Origin: Ilumatobacter coccineus YM16-304
GTDB lineage: Bacteria > Actinomycetota > Acidimicrobiia > Acidimicrobiales > Ilumatobacteraceae
Length of the DNA: 64,000 bases
Assembly (NCBI RefSeq): GCF_000348785.1
Contig: NC_020520.1
Span: forward strand, 2,976,001 to 3,040,000
Direction of reading: 5' to 3'
Part shown: piece by piece, positions 61,543 to 64,000 of the stretch
Position numbering within the stretch: the first letter of the stretch is position 1
How the letters are laid out: each line of letters begins with the position of its first letter
Position numbers and translations under genes: made by a program
Notes under the pieces: model-generated
Told to the model about the DNA's origin: nothing
What the model saw: the letters and a program-made list of their open reading frames with translations, nothing else
Databases searched by the model: none

Positions 61543-63192
61543 ATGGCCGTGCCTGATGACGTATCCGTGACGAGCGACGGGCCGGCGACCGACCTCGCCT
61601 GGGGGTCGTTCACCGAGACCGGACCGTGGACGCTCGACCGCGCCGACGTCCGATGGTCCGAACTCGCTGCCACGCTCCGCGTTCGAGCTCAGGCCGAGGT
61701 GCCGGTGCTCACCAAGCCGTCGAAGCTTCCTCCGGGGCTGCGCGTCGTCACCGTCGCCGGCCGTCTCGGGCGTGCACTCGTCCCGTGGATGATTCGCAAG
61801 AAGCGCAAGCAGCATGCCGACGCTTCGGCGAGCCGCGCCGACGTGTCGCTGCGACTGCGCACCGCCGCTGAAGACCTCGGACCGACGTACATCAAGCTCG
61901 GTCAGATCATCTCGTCGGGCGAAGGTCTCTTCCCCGCCGAACTCGTCGACGAGTTCAAACGATGCCGTGACCAGGTGCCCGCCGAGCCGTTCTCCGTCGT
62001 CAAACAGACGGTGGAAGAAGACCTCGGGGCTCGCCTCGACGACGTCTTCGAGTACTTCGACGAGACGGCCCTCGCCGCCGCCTCGATCGCCCAGGTCCAC
62101 GCCGCCCGCCTCCGAACCGGCGAAGAGGTCGTGGTGAAGGTGCAGCGGCCATCGGTGTCACGCCTCGTTCGCAAAGACCTCCGCGTCATGGCGTGGCTCG
62201 CCCCGCACCTCGTCGGCCGCATCCCCGTCGCCGCGCTCGCCAACCCGCCCGCGCTGGTCGAACTCTTCGCCGAAACCATCGTCGAAGAACTCGACTTCCG
62301 GATGGAGGCGGCCAACATGCTCGACGTGGCCACGATGCTCCACGACCTCGAGCAAGACCGCTACGTGGTGCCCCGCCCCCACCCCTCGCTCGTGACCCGG
62401 CGTGTACTCGTCATGGAGCGCGTGCACGGCTTCAACTTCGACGACGTCGCCGGCATGAAAGACGCCGGGATCGACACCGAAGACGTCGTGCGGACGGCGA
62501 TGATCGCCTTCATGGAAGGCGCCATCGTCGAGGGCATCTTCCACGGCGACCTGCACGGCGGCAACCTGTTCGTGCTCGCCGACGGACGCACCGCGCTGCT
62601 CGACTACGGCATCGTCGGACGGCTCAGCGGCCCCCGCCGCAATGCGTTCCTGCGCCTCATGCTCGGGGCGACCACCAACGATCCCAGGAGCCAGGTCGAG
62701 GCGCTGCGCGACCTCGGCGCGCTCCCGGTCGACACCGACATCGATGCGGTCATCCGCGATCTCCGACTCGACCAGGACGTCATCGACCCCACGACGCTGA
62801 CCGGCGAGGAGATGGTCGCCGAGGTCCAGCGGGTGGTCAAGGCGATGCTCGGCTACGGCGCCAAGCTCCCGAAGGAACTGATGCTGTACGTGAAGAACCT
62901 CGTGTTCCTCGACGGCGCCATCGCCCGGCTCGCCCCCGATCTCGACCTGATCGGCGAGGTGTCGAACATCTCGATGATGTTCGCCATGAAGCACGGCGAG
63001 CGTCTCGGACGCGAACTCGGCGTGAACCCCAACGAGGTCGAGTTCGACATGGACGGGGTGAAGGCCAGCATGGGCCTCGAATCGAACGTCAACTCCCTCA
63101 CCTATCGCGAGCTCCAGCAGCGTCGAGCGCTCATCCAGAAGCGCATGCAAGAGCACGTCGAAGCCGAGGGCGGCAAGATCAAGATGACCTGA
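61543..63192 (+). CDS. ABC1/UbiB family atypical kinase
   Basis: This 549-residue protein has UbiB hallmarks: KxGQ motif in YIKLGQIISS, the Ala-rich nucleotide loop AAASIAQVHAA in place of the Gly-rich loop, VVKVQRP, catalytic HGDLHGGNLF and metal-binding LLDYGIVG. Such proteins act as ATPases/kinases supporting isoprenoid-quinone or lipid metabolism; actinobacteria lacking ubiquinone still keep them. No C-terminal transmembrane pair is obvious. I prefer ATG 61543; ATG 61387 adds 52 low-complexity residues. Confidence 0.88.
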   Translation: MAVPDDVSVTSDGPATDLAWGSFTETGPWTLDRADVRWSELAATLRVRAQAEVPVLTKPSKLPPGLRVVTVAGRLGRALVPWMIRKKRKQHADASASRADVSLRLRTAAEDLGPTYIKLGQIISSGEGLFPAELVDEFKRCRDQVPAEPFSVVKQTVEEDLGARLDDVFEYFDETALAAASIAQVHAARLRTGEEVVVKVQRPSVSRLVRKDLRVMAWLAPHLVGRIPVAALANPPALVELFAETIVEELDFRMEAANMLDVATMLHDLEQDRYVVPRPHPSLVTRRVLVMERVHGFNFDDVAGMKDAGIDTEDVVRTAMIAFMEGAIVEGIFHGDLHGGNLFVLADGRTALLDYGIVGRLSGPRRNAFLRLMLGATTNDPRSQVEALRDLGALPVDTDIDAVIRDLRLDQDVIDPTTLTGEEMVAEVQRVVKAMLGYGAKLPKELMLYVKNLVFLDGAIARLAPDLDLIGEVSNISMMFAMKHGERLGRELGVNPNEVEFDMDGVKASMGLESNVNSLTYRELQQRRALIQKRMQEHVEAEGGKIKMT

Positions 63193-63200
63193 GCTCGCAT

Positions 63201-63223
63201 CATCCGGTGTCTGACACCGGATG
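63201..63223. repeat. 23-bp palindrome between ABC1 kinase and nucS
   Basis: Arms CATCCGGTGTC and GACACCGGATG flank a single T. It lies 8 bp after the kinase stop and 12 bp before the nucS -10 box. It can end the kinase transcript, but its GGTGTC/GACACC core also looks like a REP-type element. Confidence 0.6.
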
Positions 63224-63235
63224 ACTCGCTGGCGA

Positions 63236-63241
63236 TAGGGT
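63236..63241 (+). promoter_or_regulatory. -10 box for nucS
   Basis: TAGGGT ends 8 nt before GTG 63250, with no ribosome-binding site. Confidence 0.5.
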
Positions 63242-63249
63242 CGGCGCTC

Positions 63250-63921
63250 GTGCGCTTGGTGATTGCCCGTTGTTCCGTCGACTACGCCGGTCGTCTCGAC
63301 GCCCATCTGCCCGAGGCGAATCGCCTCATCATGCTCAAGGCCGACGGGTGCGTGGCGATCCATGCCGACGGCGGCGCCTACAAGCCCCTCAACTGGATGA
63401 ACGCGCCCAACACGATCGTCGAGATCGACGACGACGACGGGCATCGTTGGGTGGTCAGCAACCACAAGAAGGAAACGCTGACCATCACGCTGCACGAGGT
63501 GCTCTCCGACGTGTCGGAGGAACTCGGCGACGACCCCGGCCTCCAGAAGGACGGCGTGGAGGCCCACCTGCAAGAACTGCTCGCCGCGAGCCCGACCTCG
63601 ATCGAAGAGGGTCTCAAGCTCGTACGACGCGAGTACCCGACCGCCATCGGCCCCGTCGATCTGCTCTGCCGCGACGAATCCGACCAGGTCGTGGCGATCG
63701 AGGTCAAGCGACGGGGCGAGATCGACGGCGTCGAGCAACTGGCCCGCTACATCGAGCGGCTCCAACTCGATTCGTCGCTGGGCGAGGTCCGCGGCGTGTA
63801 TGTGGCGCAGTCGATCAAACCGCAGGCCAAGGTGCTCGCCGAGTCACGTGGCTTCACGTGGGTCGAGGTCGACTACGACGAACTCCGGGGCATGAAGTCC
63901 GACGAGCTCAAACTGTTCTGA
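63250..63921 (+). CDS. nucS: Mismatch-specific endonuclease NucS (EndoMS)
   Basis: This 223-residue enzyme has an N-terminal DNA-binding beta domain ([20 protein letters not shown]) and a C-terminal RecB-like nuclease domain with catalytic Asp137 (GPVDLLCRD), Glu151 and Lys153 (AIEVKRRGE). The protein ends DELKLF, a probable beta-clamp-binding tail. NucS provides mismatch repair in actinobacteria that lack MutS/MutL, cutting both strands at mismatches. The GTG start is fixed by the TAGGGT box at spacing 8. Confidence 0.95.
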   Translation: MRLVIARCSVDYAGRLDAHLPEANRLIMLKADGCVAIHADGGAYKPLNWMNAPNTIVEIDDDDGHRWVVSNHKKETLTITLHEVLSDVSEELGDDPGLQKDGVEAHLQELLAASPTSIEEGLKLVRREYPTAIGPVDLLCRDESDQVVAIEVKRRGEIDGVEQLARYIERLQLDSSLGEVRGVYVAQSIKPQAKVLAESRGFTWVEVDYDELRGMKSDELKLF

Positions 63922-64000
63922 GGCTGCTGCTCGGCCGAGGGACGTCCTCGACGAAGCCGACGCACCGTCAGCACGATCGGCTGGGGTAGGCCGGTCGGGC
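63922..64000. other. Window end, no gene seen
   Basis: The last 79 bases after nucS contain no credible start, promoter or RNA feature. Confidence 0.4.

Overview
The window is high-GC bacterial chromosome from an actinobacterium, most likely class Acidimicrobiia (Ilumatobacter-like). The evidence is a NucS/EndoMS mismatch endonuclease, the lexA–LysM–nrdR block known from mycobacteria, an F420-type luciferase-like oxidoreductase, a two-subunit 2-oxoglutarate:ferredoxin oxidoreductase, a UvrD2-like helicase with an HRDC domain, and two large secreted proteins whose C-terminal triple repeat is of a kind I associate with Acidimicrobiia. No phage, insertion sequence or CRISPR array was seen. Most of the window is core chromosome, densely packed, with several 4-nt stop/start overlaps.

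Layout. 1-13 kb: a gene truncated by the window edge, a GAF/SpoIIE phosphatase with a D-threonine-aldolase-like enzyme, a degenerate GGDEF protein, a divergent PIG-L deacetylase/P450 pair, thymidine kinase with a 43-residue lipoprotein in front, an ATP-dependent DNA ligase, and korAB. 13-20 kb: an RNase-H-like hypothetical, the helicase, a RibD-like reductase, nrdR, a LysM protein and lexA with two SOS-like boxes. 20-30 kb: a proline-rich membrane protein, then a biosynthesis/tRNA-modification run on the minus strand (miaB; chorismate mutase, miaA, dapF, hflX, dapC), a small membrane protein, and recA with a near-perfect SOS box. 30-38 kb: tRNA-Lys(CTT), tRNA-His(GTG), DUF2889 and DUF4332 proteins, an aldo/keto reductase, a PhyH dioxygenase, an LLM oxidoreductase and an ABC exporter. 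38-45 kb: two paralogous secreted repeat proteins on either side of the ABC-F factor EttA. 45-57 kb: membrane proteins, a ferritin-like protein, a GGDEF-EAL protein, an esterase, CysQ, enoyl-CoA hydratase, TetR, an SGNH hydrolase, and an ECF sigma factor with a membrane partner. 57-64 kb: an apparent acyl-CoA/catabolic group (CMD-like, CoA-transferase, PEP-swivel protein, VOC), an ABC1 kinase and nucS.

How genes work together. DNA damage and replication fidelity are well represented (lexA, recA, UvrD2-like helicase, ligase, nucS, nrdR, tdk). miaA and miaB make consecutive modifications at tRNA A37. dapF and dapC serve lysine/meso-diaminopimelate synthesis.

The clearest genome-wide signals are regulatory or structural. 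At least fifteen genes have a TANNNT box ending 6-10 nt before the start codon and no Shine-Dalgarno sequence, which predicts leaderless transcription; this pattern also settles many start codons. Several unrelated families of long intergenic palindromes occur, two of them as doublets and one as identical copies on both sides of a secreted-protein gene. They look like REP-type elements rather than simple terminators. The best protein oddity is a PEP-synthase/rifampin-phosphotransferase-like protein that begins at the substrate domain and lacks the ATP-grasp domain.
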